Source: Oxynema aestuarii AP17 (GTDB lineage Bacteria > Cyanobacteriota > Cyanobacteriia > Cyanobacteriales > Laspinemataceae). From it: a DNA stretch of 64,000 bases. Below are positions 57,231 to 64,000 of the stretch, in pieces (the first letter of the stretch is position 1; each line of letters begins with the position of its first letter). The position numbers were made by a program, and so were the translations under genes. A model generated the notes under the pieces. That model saw nothing but the letters and a program-made list of their open reading frames with translations. It was not told where the DNA came from and searched no databases. The stretch lies in contig NZ_CP051167.1 of assembly GCF_012295525.1 (NCBI RefSeq), positions 3,038,001-3,102,000 on the forward strand, in the 5' to 3' direction.

Positions 57231-57252
57231 CCCCTCTCCCTGCGGAGAGGGG
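57231..57252. terminator. Hairpin between desaturase-SDR gene and ureE
   Basis: CCCCTCTCC-CTGC-GGAGAGGGG, a perfect 9-bp stem, 14 bases beyond the stop of the minus-strand fusion gene on its upstream (ureE) side. It lies in the ureE upstream region, lacks a T run, and looks like a dispersed palindrome; terminator function is uncertain. Confidence 0.45.
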
Positions 57253-57265
57253 TTGGAGATCGGGT

Positions 57266-58528
57266 TCAGGAAATTTCGGGTTTGCTCTCGTTTAAATTAG
57301 CCAAATCGTCGGCACGACGGCTGAAGAGTTTAAAGTACAAGCCGACTAAAAATTCTTTAATCGGAAAGGCGATAAAGGTGAGGGGATTGACGGTAACGAT
57401 GATATTGCGGGCGTCCGATCGCGCTTGTTTGACAATTTGTTCGGCAACCCAATCCGCCGACATCACCCCGATAGGATTGAGGTTACTTTTAAACGGACCG
57501 AGGATTAATTTACGCACGACGCAAGGAGCATCTAAACGGCGCAAGGTGACTAAATCGCCGAGGGTGCGTTTACTCAATTCGTAGAGGGGACTAAAGGCGG
57601 GATTGACTTCGGCTTCTGAGGTATTGACCCAGATTTCTTTACAGGCAATATCGCGATTGCTGCGGACGGTGGTTAAGAATAATTCCATCAAGCGCCAGGT
57701 GGAAAAGGTATTGATTTCGTAAGAGCGCGAAATGGCATCTGCACTGCGATCGCCGTGAACGTTAATGCCGTGATTGAGGATGAGAATATCGACGGTTTCA
57801 AATAAGGCTTGTAAGTTCGATTCTTCTCCAACTTTCCAAGTTTGGGTATTAATTTCTTGGGGTTGGCCGTCGCGGTCGATAACGACGGGACGATCGCCCG
57901 ATGTCAGGGCGATAACTTTAGCGCCGGATTGTTGTAATTGTGTTAATAGCGATCGCCCTAACGTCCCGGAAGCTCCGGTGACGGCGATCGTTTTACCTTT
58001 AAGAGAAAGGGCCGTTCCCATGAGTTTGTCTACCACGGTAAAAGTGCCGCAAAAATAAGCATTTTGATTGTCGAAATGGTGCCGCCAGTGATAAGTTCGA
58101 TTCACCGACCACCGGGAAGGCGGAGCCTCAAACGGGCCGGGACGGTGGGTGAGGTCGGTTAAGGTGTCGGCGCCGGGAATCCCTGCACCTCGGGCGATCG
58201 CGGCACCGAGAAACCCCAAGGTGTAGAGGCTGCCGAAGGCGGCGAAACCGTGAACGGAGGGGGTCGCGACGAAGGCGATCGCCCACAATAATAAGGTAAA
58301 AACTAACATGACCGAGGCTTCGGGAACGTCGTTATACCAATGGGCCTCGCGATAAATGGTTTCGTTGACGGGAGTGAGGGTCGGACGGAAAACGCGATGG
58401 TGCCAATTGTGCAGCCGCGAGAGGGGTTGCCACACATGGGCCGAGACGTGGTACAAATCCCGAACTAATTCGGCGTACAAGATCGAGCCGAACGTCCACG
58501 CTGCCGCCGTTAACCAGAAAGTTAGCAT
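57266..58528 (-). CDS. Fusion of sterol-desaturase-like and short-chain dehydrogenase domains
   Basis: 420 residues from ATG 58528 (a TTG start at 58558 would add ten). The N-terminal half (1-175) is membrane-bound and desaturase/hydroxylase-like with His motifs LHNWHHRVF and YHWRHHFDNQN and four or so hydrophobic stretches. The C-terminal half (178-400) is an SDR with TGASGTLGRSLL and active-site YELSK. Such fusions occur across cyanobacteria; the substrate is unknown and may be a lipid or carotenoid-like compound. On the minus strand upstream of ureE; no obvious role in urea use. Confidence 0.88.
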   Translation of the reverse strand: MLTFWLTAAAWTFGSILYAELVRDLYHVSAHVWQPLSRLHNWHHRVFRPTLTPVNETIYREAHWYNDVPEASVMLVFTLLLWAIAFVATPSVHGFAAFGSLYTLGFLGAAIARGAGIPGADTLTDLTHRPGPFEAPPSRWSVNRTYHWRHHFDNQNAYFCGTFTVVDKLMGTALSLKGKTIAVTGASGTLGRSLLTQLQQSGAKVIALTSGDRPVVIDRDGQPQEINTQTWKVGEESNLQALFETVDILILNHGINVHGDRSADAISRSYEINTFSTWRLMELFLTTVRSNRDIACKEIWVNTSEAEVNPAFSPLYELSKRTLGDLVTLRRLDAPCVVRKLILGPFKSNLNPIGVMSADWVAEQIVKQARSDARNIIVTVNPLTFIAFPIKEFLVGLYFKLFSRRADDLANLNESKPEIS

Positions 58529-58923
58529 AGGAAAAAATCGAACACCTGTCGGTTTCAAGTCATCAAAGATGGGATTTACACAAATTTACTAGAAATTTCG
58601 CGGGCTTGTGGGATCGGCGCCGCAAAATCGGCGCCACCCACCGGGGACGATTCCCCCAGGGGGAAGAGGCGTATCGAGGGGATCGATAAAAAGGACTCGT
58701 TCCTTTCAATAGGCAATCCGATAGGGTCGAAGGGTAATGTCGGGCGCCAAACGGGGGAACAATACGGTAGGATGACGGCACGACCCACAGGGGCGTGTAT
58801 TTTGTCAAACATTGTCGTCAGAGCGAATGGCACGATCGCCGTGCGGCGTGCATCTTAGGGATTTTTCCCATCGATCGCGCGCGCTAGAGCATTTTCCCCG
58901 CGACTCCCGACCGTCCAGCGCTT
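58529..58923. other. Divergent intergenic region, nothing recognised
   Basis: About 395 bases between the fusion gene and the STAS-glycosyltransferase gene, G+C-rich with HIP1-like words. Probably contains both promoters; none can be assigned. No convincing gene. Confidence 0.35.
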
Positions 58924-58941
58924 TTGTTGAGATCGAATCTC

Positions 58942-59931
58942 ATGGCTAGTGAAACCCCTTCCGCAGTTTTCCCGATCGCCGTTACCGAGGAAACGGCGCA
59001 AATCGAGATCGGCCCGCGTTTGAGTATTTTAGAAGCAGTCGGGTTTAAAGACACCTGCCACAACTTGTGTCAAACCCATCCCGAACTCGCCAAGCTGATT
59101 TTAGACTTTAGCGACACCACCTTTATCGACAGTAGCGGCATCGGCGCCTTGGTCAGTACGATCAAACTGACCGACGCCTGCAACATTGCCTTAGTGGTGC
59201 GCGACGTCCAAGCTTCGGTCTTCGCCGCGATCGCCTTGCAGGGATTGGATACTCGTTTGACCCTAGAGACCCACTCTAACGCCGTCGCAACCGAGGAAAA
59301 GACCGCGAGCTTACCGCCGACTCATCCATCGGTGCGATCGCCGTTCAAGCGCCTCCTAGATATCCTCGGGGCGATCGTCGGTTTGGGTATTTCCGCCCTA
59401 GTGTTCGTCCCGATCGCGATCGCCATCAAACTCGACAGTCCCGGCCCGGTCTTGTTCTCCCAAACCCGTTGCGGCTGGATGGGTCGGCCCTTCCGGATCT
59501 GGAAATTTCGCTCCATGTGCGACAATGCCGAAGCCCTCAAAGCTCAAGTCGAAAATCAGATCGAAGGCCCCTTATTTAAAAACCACAACGACCCGCGCAT
59601 TACCCGGGTCGGTCGTTTCCTGCGGCGCACCAGCCTCGACGAACTGCCGCAATTTTGGAACGTCCTGCGCGGCGAAATGAGCCTGGTGGGGACCCGTCCC
59701 GTATTGCCCGACGAATTAGAACGCTACGAAATTCCCGCATGGCAGCGCTTGGACGTCAAACCGGGAATGACCGGAGAATGGCAAGTCAACGGTCGCTCGA
59801 CAATTGCTCGGTTTGAAGATGTTATTCGTTTGGATTTAAAATACCAAGAAAATTGGAGTTTAATATATGATATCCAGTTAATTTTTAAAACCTTCGCCGT
59901 TTTGTTTCATAAAAACAGTGGTGCAGTTTAA
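58942..59931 (+). CDS. STAS domain fused to a membrane phosphoglycosyltransferase
   Basis: 329 residues from ATG 58942 (TTG 58924 also possible). N-terminal STAS domain (about 10-105) with [17 protein letters not shown]; Ser64/65 in DSSG are the predicted phosphorylation sites. After a short linker comes a WcaJ/HfsE-type bacterial sugar transferase (about 130-329): membrane-inserted hydrophobic helix ([18 protein letters not shown]), [52 protein letters not shown] and [13 protein letters not shown]. It should transfer the first sugar phosphate to a lipid carrier for exopolysaccharide. The fusion implies direct control of polymer synthesis by partner switching with the kinase and phosphatase genes just downstream. 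Confidence 0.92.
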   Translation: MASETPSAVFPIAVTEETAQIEIGPRLSILEAVGFKDTCHNLCQTHPELAKLILDFSDTTFIDSSGIGALVSTIKLTDACNIALVVRDVQASVFAAIALQGLDTRLTLETHSNAVATEEKTASLPPTHPSVRSPFKRLLDILGAIVGLGISALVFVPIAIAIKLDSPGPVLFSQTRCGWMGRPFRIWKFRSMCDNAEALKAQVENQIEGPLFKNHNDPRITRVGRFLRRTSLDELPQFWNVLRGEMSLVGTRPVLPDELERYEIPAWQRLDVKPGMTGEWQVNGRSTIARFEDVIRLDLKYQENWSLIYDIQLIFKTFAVLFHKNSGAV

Positions 59932-60128
59932 AGGAGGGTGGGCCAACGGCAAAGTTGAAGACTCCAAGACTCGAAGGTGAGTGTTTTTGCCAGTTGTCAA
60001 GCCGCTAACCTCGATCGTCATCCGACCTCGCGGCTGGAAAACGATTTTCGGGCGACTGGCGCGCTCAAGTCATTGGCAACAATCTCAACGGGAACTCCTA
60101 TAGGGGAATACCCTTCACGAATTAGACG

Positions 60129-60635
60129 ATGGTGCTACCAAAAATCACGAGCTGGTGGAAGGATATTTCTTCCCAGCTTTCTAAAGAACAACCCCAAGTC
60201 GCGCAACCCTTGAAGCAATCCCACTTACAGGTCAAAACCGACCTGCACGATTTAGCTGAAGTCTTGCAATGGTTGGAGACAGAAGTTTTTTCCTTGTTGC
60301 CGCGCGATCGCTGGTGGGAATGTCAGACGGCCCTCGCCGAAGGATTTACCAATGCCGTTCGCCACGCGCATCGGAATTTGCCGCCAACCACTCCCATCGA
60401 GATCGATCTGGCCATTTTTCCCCATTACTTGGAAATGCAAGTATGGGATATCGGTCCGCCGTTTGATTTAAAAGCCAAATTAAAAGCCGTTTGTGAAGAA
60501 ACTTTCGATCCACTCGATAAAGAGGACGGACGGGGACTTTTATTTATGCATCAATTAACAGACGAACTGTTTTATATTCGCAGTGACGATCGCAAAAACT
60601 GCCTGGTGATGAGAAAAAAATTACTTAATGAGTAA
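60129..60635 (+). CDS. RsbW-like anti-sigma factor / Ser kinase (HATPase_c_2)
   Basis: 168 residues with the small GHKL ATPase fold: N-box ECQTALAEGFTNAVRHAH, G1 VWDIGPPFD and G2 DGRGLLFMHQLTDE. This type phosphorylates STAS proteins on serine. Resembles Slr1861 of the Synechocystis icfG cluster. Its last 8 bases overlap the start of the phosphatase gene, so the two are co-translated. About 200 bases separate it from the STAS-transferase gene; no gene is supported in that gap. Confidence 0.9.
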   Translation: MVLPKITSWWKDISSQLSKEQPQVAQPLKQSHLQVKTDLHDLAEVLQWLETEVFSLLPRDRWWECQTALAEGFTNAVRHAHRNLPPTTPIEIDLAIFPHYLEMQVWDIGPPFDLKAKLKAVCEETFDPLDKEDGRGLLFMHQLTDELFYIRSDDRKNCLVMRKKLLNE

Positions 60636-63036
60636 ACTGCTTCCCGATTCCTACGTCTTTTTGGCTTGGCTGAAAACAGGTGCCCGCTTCGTGCGGGGGT
60701 TTAATATGCGTCTGGAGAACCGCGAGGTTCCCTATCCGGAGGACGAAGCCGAGCGACTCGCACAACTGCGACAATATGGCGCCGTGGAAATTAAAGGGAA
60801 CGAAGCGTTTGATACTTTAACTCGTTTGGCTGCCAATAGCTGTCAGACGCCGATCGCGGCGATCGTCCTGGTCGATGAAGACCGATGCTGGATCGAGTCT
60901 AAAGTGGGCTGGGAGGCGGTACAAACCGATCGCCAAAACGCCTTTTGCGCTTATACGATCCTCGCCAAGGAACTGTTTGTCGTTCCCGACGCCCTCGCCG
61001 ATCCTCGTTTTGCCGAAACGCCCCTCGTTCGCGGAAGCGACGGGATTCGCTTTTATGCGGGGGTACCGTTGATCGCCGAGGGGGGGCAGGCGTTGGGCAG
61101 CCTGTGCGTGATGGACCGCCAACCGAGACAACTCGACCCTACCCAGCAAGATCTATTACGGAGTCTGGCAGGTCAAGTGATGGCCATGCTGGAGTTGCAC
61201 CGAACTGTGAGCGAACGCGAGCGAAATTCCGAATTACAAAACTTTTTAGACCACACCCACGACTTGGTGCAGACGGTGGGCGCCAGCGATCGCCGCCTGT
61301 TGTGGGTCAATCGCGCTTGGCAGCAAACGTTGGGCTACAGCGCCACCGAAGCCCGTCAGTTGAGTTGGACCGATCTGTTAGACCCGGTTTCCCTCGACGC
61401 CGTGGAAGCGGCGATCGCCGAGTTGGGACCGGGGGAAACCAGCGCCCCGGTGGAAGTGACCTTATCCGGGCGATCGGGTCAGTGCGTGCTGGCGGAAGGG
61501 GTCTTGAAGCGCGATCGCGACCCCAACAGTGAAACCGAGCAAATTTGGGCGATTTGGCGCGACGTGACCGCCGAGAAGCAAGCCCGCAGCGATTACCAGC
61601 AACTGTTTGAAAATGCGGCGATCGGCCTGTTTCAACTCGATCGCGACGGAGAGTTCGTGCGCGTCAACCAAGCCCTCGCCGAACTGTACGGTTACGACTC
61701 TCCCCAAGGATTTCTCAAACAGATCGGCCATATCGAACAAATTTACTACGACGCCGGACAGTGGCAGCGCGATCGCGAACTCCTCGACAGCCAAGGGCAC
61801 GTTTCCCGCGAACTGGAAGTCTGGAAATCCAACGATTCGACCCTGTGGATCGCTCAAGACCTGCGTCCCCTGTTCGACCTGCGCGGCGAACGAGTCGGTT
61901 ATGAAGGCTTCGTCCAGGATTTGACCACGCGCAAACAAGCCGAAGCGACCTTGCAAATGGCGAAAGACCAGTTGCAGGCAGTTCTCGATGCAGTTCCCGG
62001 AACCGTTTCTCTGATTAGTTCCAACTTTCACTATTTGGGCGTCAACCGCCACCTCGCCGAAAGTTACAACCTGCAACCGGATCATTTTGTCGGGCGTCAA
62101 GTCGGGTTTCGTCAGAGCGTGTTCGGACAGTTCGTGCGCGAGTTTTTCTCCAACCCCAAAACCGAAGCCTCGATCGAAATCGACTCGGACGTTAACGGCA
62201 ACTTTCGCAGCGATTTAGTGATCGCTAAAAAATGGCTCGACGACGAAGCGGCGGTGTTCGTCGGGATTGACATTACCGAACGCAAGCGCGCCGAAGCCGC
62301 CTTGCAAGCCGAATTAGCCGAGGCGGCAGAATACGTGCGATCGCTGCTGCCTTTGCCGACGGAAATGAGTCTGCACATCGACTGGCGTTTTATTCCCTCC
62401 CAACAATTAGGAGGGGATTGTTTCGATTATTACTGGCTCGACGACGACCACCTCGTATTGTACTTGCTCGACGTTTCCGGTCACGGATCCCGGGCGGCCC
62501 TGCTGTCGGTGTCGGTGCTCAACTTGTTGCGATCGCATTTCTTGCCGAATACGAACTTCTACCAGCCTCGGGAAGTGTTGGCGGCCCTCAATCAAGCCAT
62601 TCAGATGGAGCGCCAACGCAATATGTATTTTACGATTTGGTACGGCGTTTACAACCGCCAAAAACGCGAATTAGTCTATTCGAGTGCGGGCCATCCCCCG
62701 GCGATCCTGATTTCCGGCGACGGCAGCAACCCGAGTGACGTCCAACCGTTACGGACTCCCAGTTGTCTGCCGATCGGGATGTTTCCCAATGCCGAATATA
62801 GTAATGCTTCCTGTAAAGTCGATCGCGGCAGCAGCCTGTATATTTTCAGCGATGGCATTTACGAAATTCATTGCGCCGACGAGAGTATGTGGTCTTTAGA
62901 AGCCTTTATCGACCTGCTGGCGACATCGAGAAAGCAGAATGCGGCCAGTGTGGAAGGGGTGTTAAATGCGGTGCGTCAACTCAGTGCCAAAGAGACATTC
63001 GACGACGATGTTTCTCTATTGCGAGTTAACTTTTAA
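60628..63036 (+). CDS. IcfG-like PP2C (SpoIIE-type) phosphatase with GAF and PAS sensors
   Basis: 802 residues: GAF (about 40-195), three PAS-like domains (about 205-315, 322-440, 445-555), a short coiled coil, then a SpoIIE/PP2C phosphatase (about 575-802) with metal-site motifs QQLGGDCFDYYWLDD, LLDVSGHGSRAAL, SAGHPPAIL, YIFSDGIYE and FDDDVSLL. It should remove phosphate from STAS proteins in response to its sensors. Domain make-up resembles IcfG (Slr1860), which acts in inorganic-carbon/glucose metabolism in Synechocystis. Start ATG 60628 overlaps the kinase stop; Met27 (60706) is an alternative. Confidence 0.92.
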   Translation: MSKLLPDSYVFLAWLKTGARFVRGFNMRLENREVPYPEDEAERLAQLRQYGAVEIKGNEAFDTLTRLAANSCQTPIAAIVLVDEDRCWIESKVGWEAVQTDRQNAFCAYTILAKELFVVPDALADPRFAETPLVRGSDGIRFYAGVPLIAEGGQALGSLCVMDRQPRQLDPTQQDLLRSLAGQVMAMLELHRTVSERERNSELQNFLDHTHDLVQTVGASDRRLLWVNRAWQQTLGYSATEARQLSWTDLLDPVSLDAVEAAIAELGPGETSAPVEVTLSGRSGQCVLAEGVLKRDRDPNSETEQIWAIWRDVTAEKQARSDYQQLFENAAIGLFQLDRDGEFVRVNQALAELYGYDSPQGFLKQIGHIEQIYYDAGQWQRDRELLDSQGHVSRELEVWKSNDSTLWIAQDLRPLFDLRGERVGYEGFVQDLTTRKQAEATLQMAKDQLQAVLDAVPGTVSLISSNFHYLGVNRHLAESYNLQPDHFVGRQVGFRQSVFGQFVREFFSNPKTEASIEIDSDVNGNFRSDLVIAKKWLDDEAAVFVGIDITERKRAEAALQAELAEAAEYVRSLLPLPTEMSLHIDWRFIPSQQLGGDCFDYYWLDDDHLVLYLLDVSGHGSRAALLSVSVLNLLRSHFLPNTNFYQPREVLAALNQAIQMERQRNMYFTIWYGVYNRQKRELVYSSAGHPPAILISGDGSNPSDVQPLRTPSCLPIGMFPNAEYSNASCKVDRGSSLYIFSDGIYEIHCADESMWSLEAFIDLLATSRKQNAASVEGVLNAVRQLSAKETFDDDVSLLRVNF

Positions 63037-63210
63037 TTTGAACATTTGATGAGTGCACCCTGGAGTTCGACTCCCCGGAGGCGATCGCCCCTCGTGCCGA
63101 TCTCGGCGACAATCGAGACAAATCCCGGGTCACCAGCGAGCGACCTGCAGCCAGTTTCGATCTCGTAAATCGTTAAAACTGACTGCTCCCCTCCTAATGA
63201 CCGCGCCGAT

Positions 63211-63540
63211 TTAAGCGTCTTCATTCAGGATTTCACGATTGAATTCCTCGCGATTTGCAAAAATTTTCATGACCTTATCCAATCCGGCCAATTCTAATAA
63301 CATTTTCACTTGATTGTTGATCGAGCAAACAAATAAAGTCGCTCCCGCCGCCTGTACGGTTCTAATCGCCGAAACAATCGCACCCAATCCAGAACTATCC
63401 ATAAAACTGACATCTTGAAAGTCGATCAACACGATGTCAGGCTCTTCGGAAATACAACTTTCGATTTCTTCGTCAAACTTACTGACTTTCGTTCGATCTA
63501 AAAGACCGAAAGGTCGAACAATTTTAACAACTGGACTCAT
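63211..63540 (-). CDS. STAS-domain anti-sigma factor antagonist (Slr1859-like)
   Basis: 109 residues from ATG 63540: MSPVVKIVRPFGLLDRTKV, VLIDFQDVSFMDSSGLGAIVSAIRTV, LFVCSINNQVKMLLELAGLDKV. The start is set by homology; the frame is open to 63645. The DSSG serine is the expected target of the RsbW-like kinase. It faces the phosphatase gene convergently and resembles Slr1859, whose partners in Synechocystis are the Slr1860/Slr1861 relatives seen here. Confidence 0.92.
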   Translation of the reverse strand: MSPVVKIVRPFGLLDRTKVSKFDEEIESCISEEPDIVLIDFQDVSFMDSSGLGAIVSAIRTVQAAGATLFVCSINNQVKMLLELAGLDKVMKIFANREEFNREILNEDA

Positions 63541-63793
63541 AATGTGTAACCCAACCTCGCTGTTACGATCGTCGAAGGTAGCGATAGCAATCCTCTCGAA
63601 AGAAACTATTGAGAGACGATTGCTCGCGAAATCGATATCGCTCATTATCTTACCCTGCCCGGGAACGACTCGACGCCGAGCGTCATAGATCGTAGCCCGA
63701 GTCCGTCGGTGACGGGAACGACCTCCCTAGCCTCCCCGTGGCCGATCGCCCCGGATCCCTTCTAAAATCTAAAATCAAAACCCCAATCCCGCC

Positions 63794-64000
63794 ATGACCG
63801 TTCACATTCTCGCGATCGAAGATGAAGCCAAACTCGCGGCGTTCATCGAACTCGAACTGAAATATGAAGGGTACCACGTGACCGTTGCCAGCGATGGCTT
63901 GAGCGGATTGAAAGCTGCCCGGGAACATCATCCCGATTTGGTGATTCTCGATTGGATGTTGCCGGGGATGTCGGGATTGGAAGTCTGCCGACGGTTGCGC
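63794..64000 (+). CDS. OmpR-type response regulator, 3' end cut by window
   Basis: Only 69 residues of a receiver domain are visible: [18 protein letters not shown] with the acidic pair, then [20 protein letters not shown] with the phospho-accepting Asp. The pattern is that of two-component regulators with a winged-helix output. Divergent from the STAS gene. Confidence 0.92.
   Translation, partial: MTVHILAIEDEAKLAAFIELELKYEGYHVTVASDGLSGLKAAREHHPDLVILDWMLPGMSGLEVCRRLR

Noticed and set aside
59977-60213. Plus-strand frame between STAS-transferase and kinase genes
   Set aside because: Overlaps the kinase in another frame and has no family likeness.
1-64000. Frequent GCGATCGC octamers as regulatory sites
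   Set aside because: They are the HIP1 repeat found throughout many cyanobacterial genomes, in genes and gaps alike.

Overview
The window comes from a filamentous-type cyanobacterium. The evidence is the very frequent HIP1 octamer (GCGATCGC), phycobilisome genes (a CpcT/CpeT-type lyase, a linker-domain protein, a phycobiliprotein-like protein), thf1/psb29, a GvpL/F gas-vesicle protein, very large multidomain signalling proteins, and NtcA-like promoter sites. Both ends cut genes: hemF lacks its start and an OmpR-type response regulator lacks its end.

Layout. 1-7 kb: heme, phycobilisome and photosystem II assembly genes, then an orphan gvpF/L gene flanked by IS200/IS605 relics (one tnpB carries a nonsense codon and an in-frame repeat insertion), then an orphan pair of a phycobiliprotein-like protein and a linker-domain protein. 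8-23 kb: a 2221-residue kinase/ATPase/GAF/histidine-kinase-like/receiver/adenylate-cyclase protein, and a two-gene NTPase module whose second protein is an nSTAND-type ATPase with 14 WD40 repeats. 24-32 kb and 47-57 kb: a nitrogen-salvage region. ureC converges on a guanidine operon (Ni-dependent guanidine hydrolase, HypA/HypB-type nickel chaperones, NitT/TauT-type ABC transporter) led by a clear guanidine-I riboswitch with a terminator platform. The rest of the urease set (ureE-F-G and ureD-A-B) brackets the urea transporter urtABCDE. 32-41 kb: a MuiA-like pair, then a TetR regulator and a YbhGFS-like efflux system whose likely second permease lies alone at 22.7-23.8 kb. 41-47 kb: an MHYT hybrid histidine kinase and a secreted NlpC/P60 hydrolase. 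57-64 kb: a desaturase-SDR fusion and a partner-switching module: a STAS-phosphoglycosyltransferase fusion, an RsbW-like kinase, an IcfG-like PP2C phosphatase and a STAS antagonist.

How the genes fit together. Guanidine is expected to be imported and split into urea and ammonium. Urea, also imported by UrtABCDE, is split by urease. Both hydrolases use nickel, and both nickel-insertion sets (HypA/B-like and UreEFG/D) are here. GTA-N8-TAC-type NtcA sites lie ahead of gdmH, the guanidine transporter genes and urtA. So the inferred logic is nitrogen limitation through NtcA, plus guanidine sensing through the riboswitch for the hydrolase operon. No CRISPR array, rRNA or tRNA was recognised.
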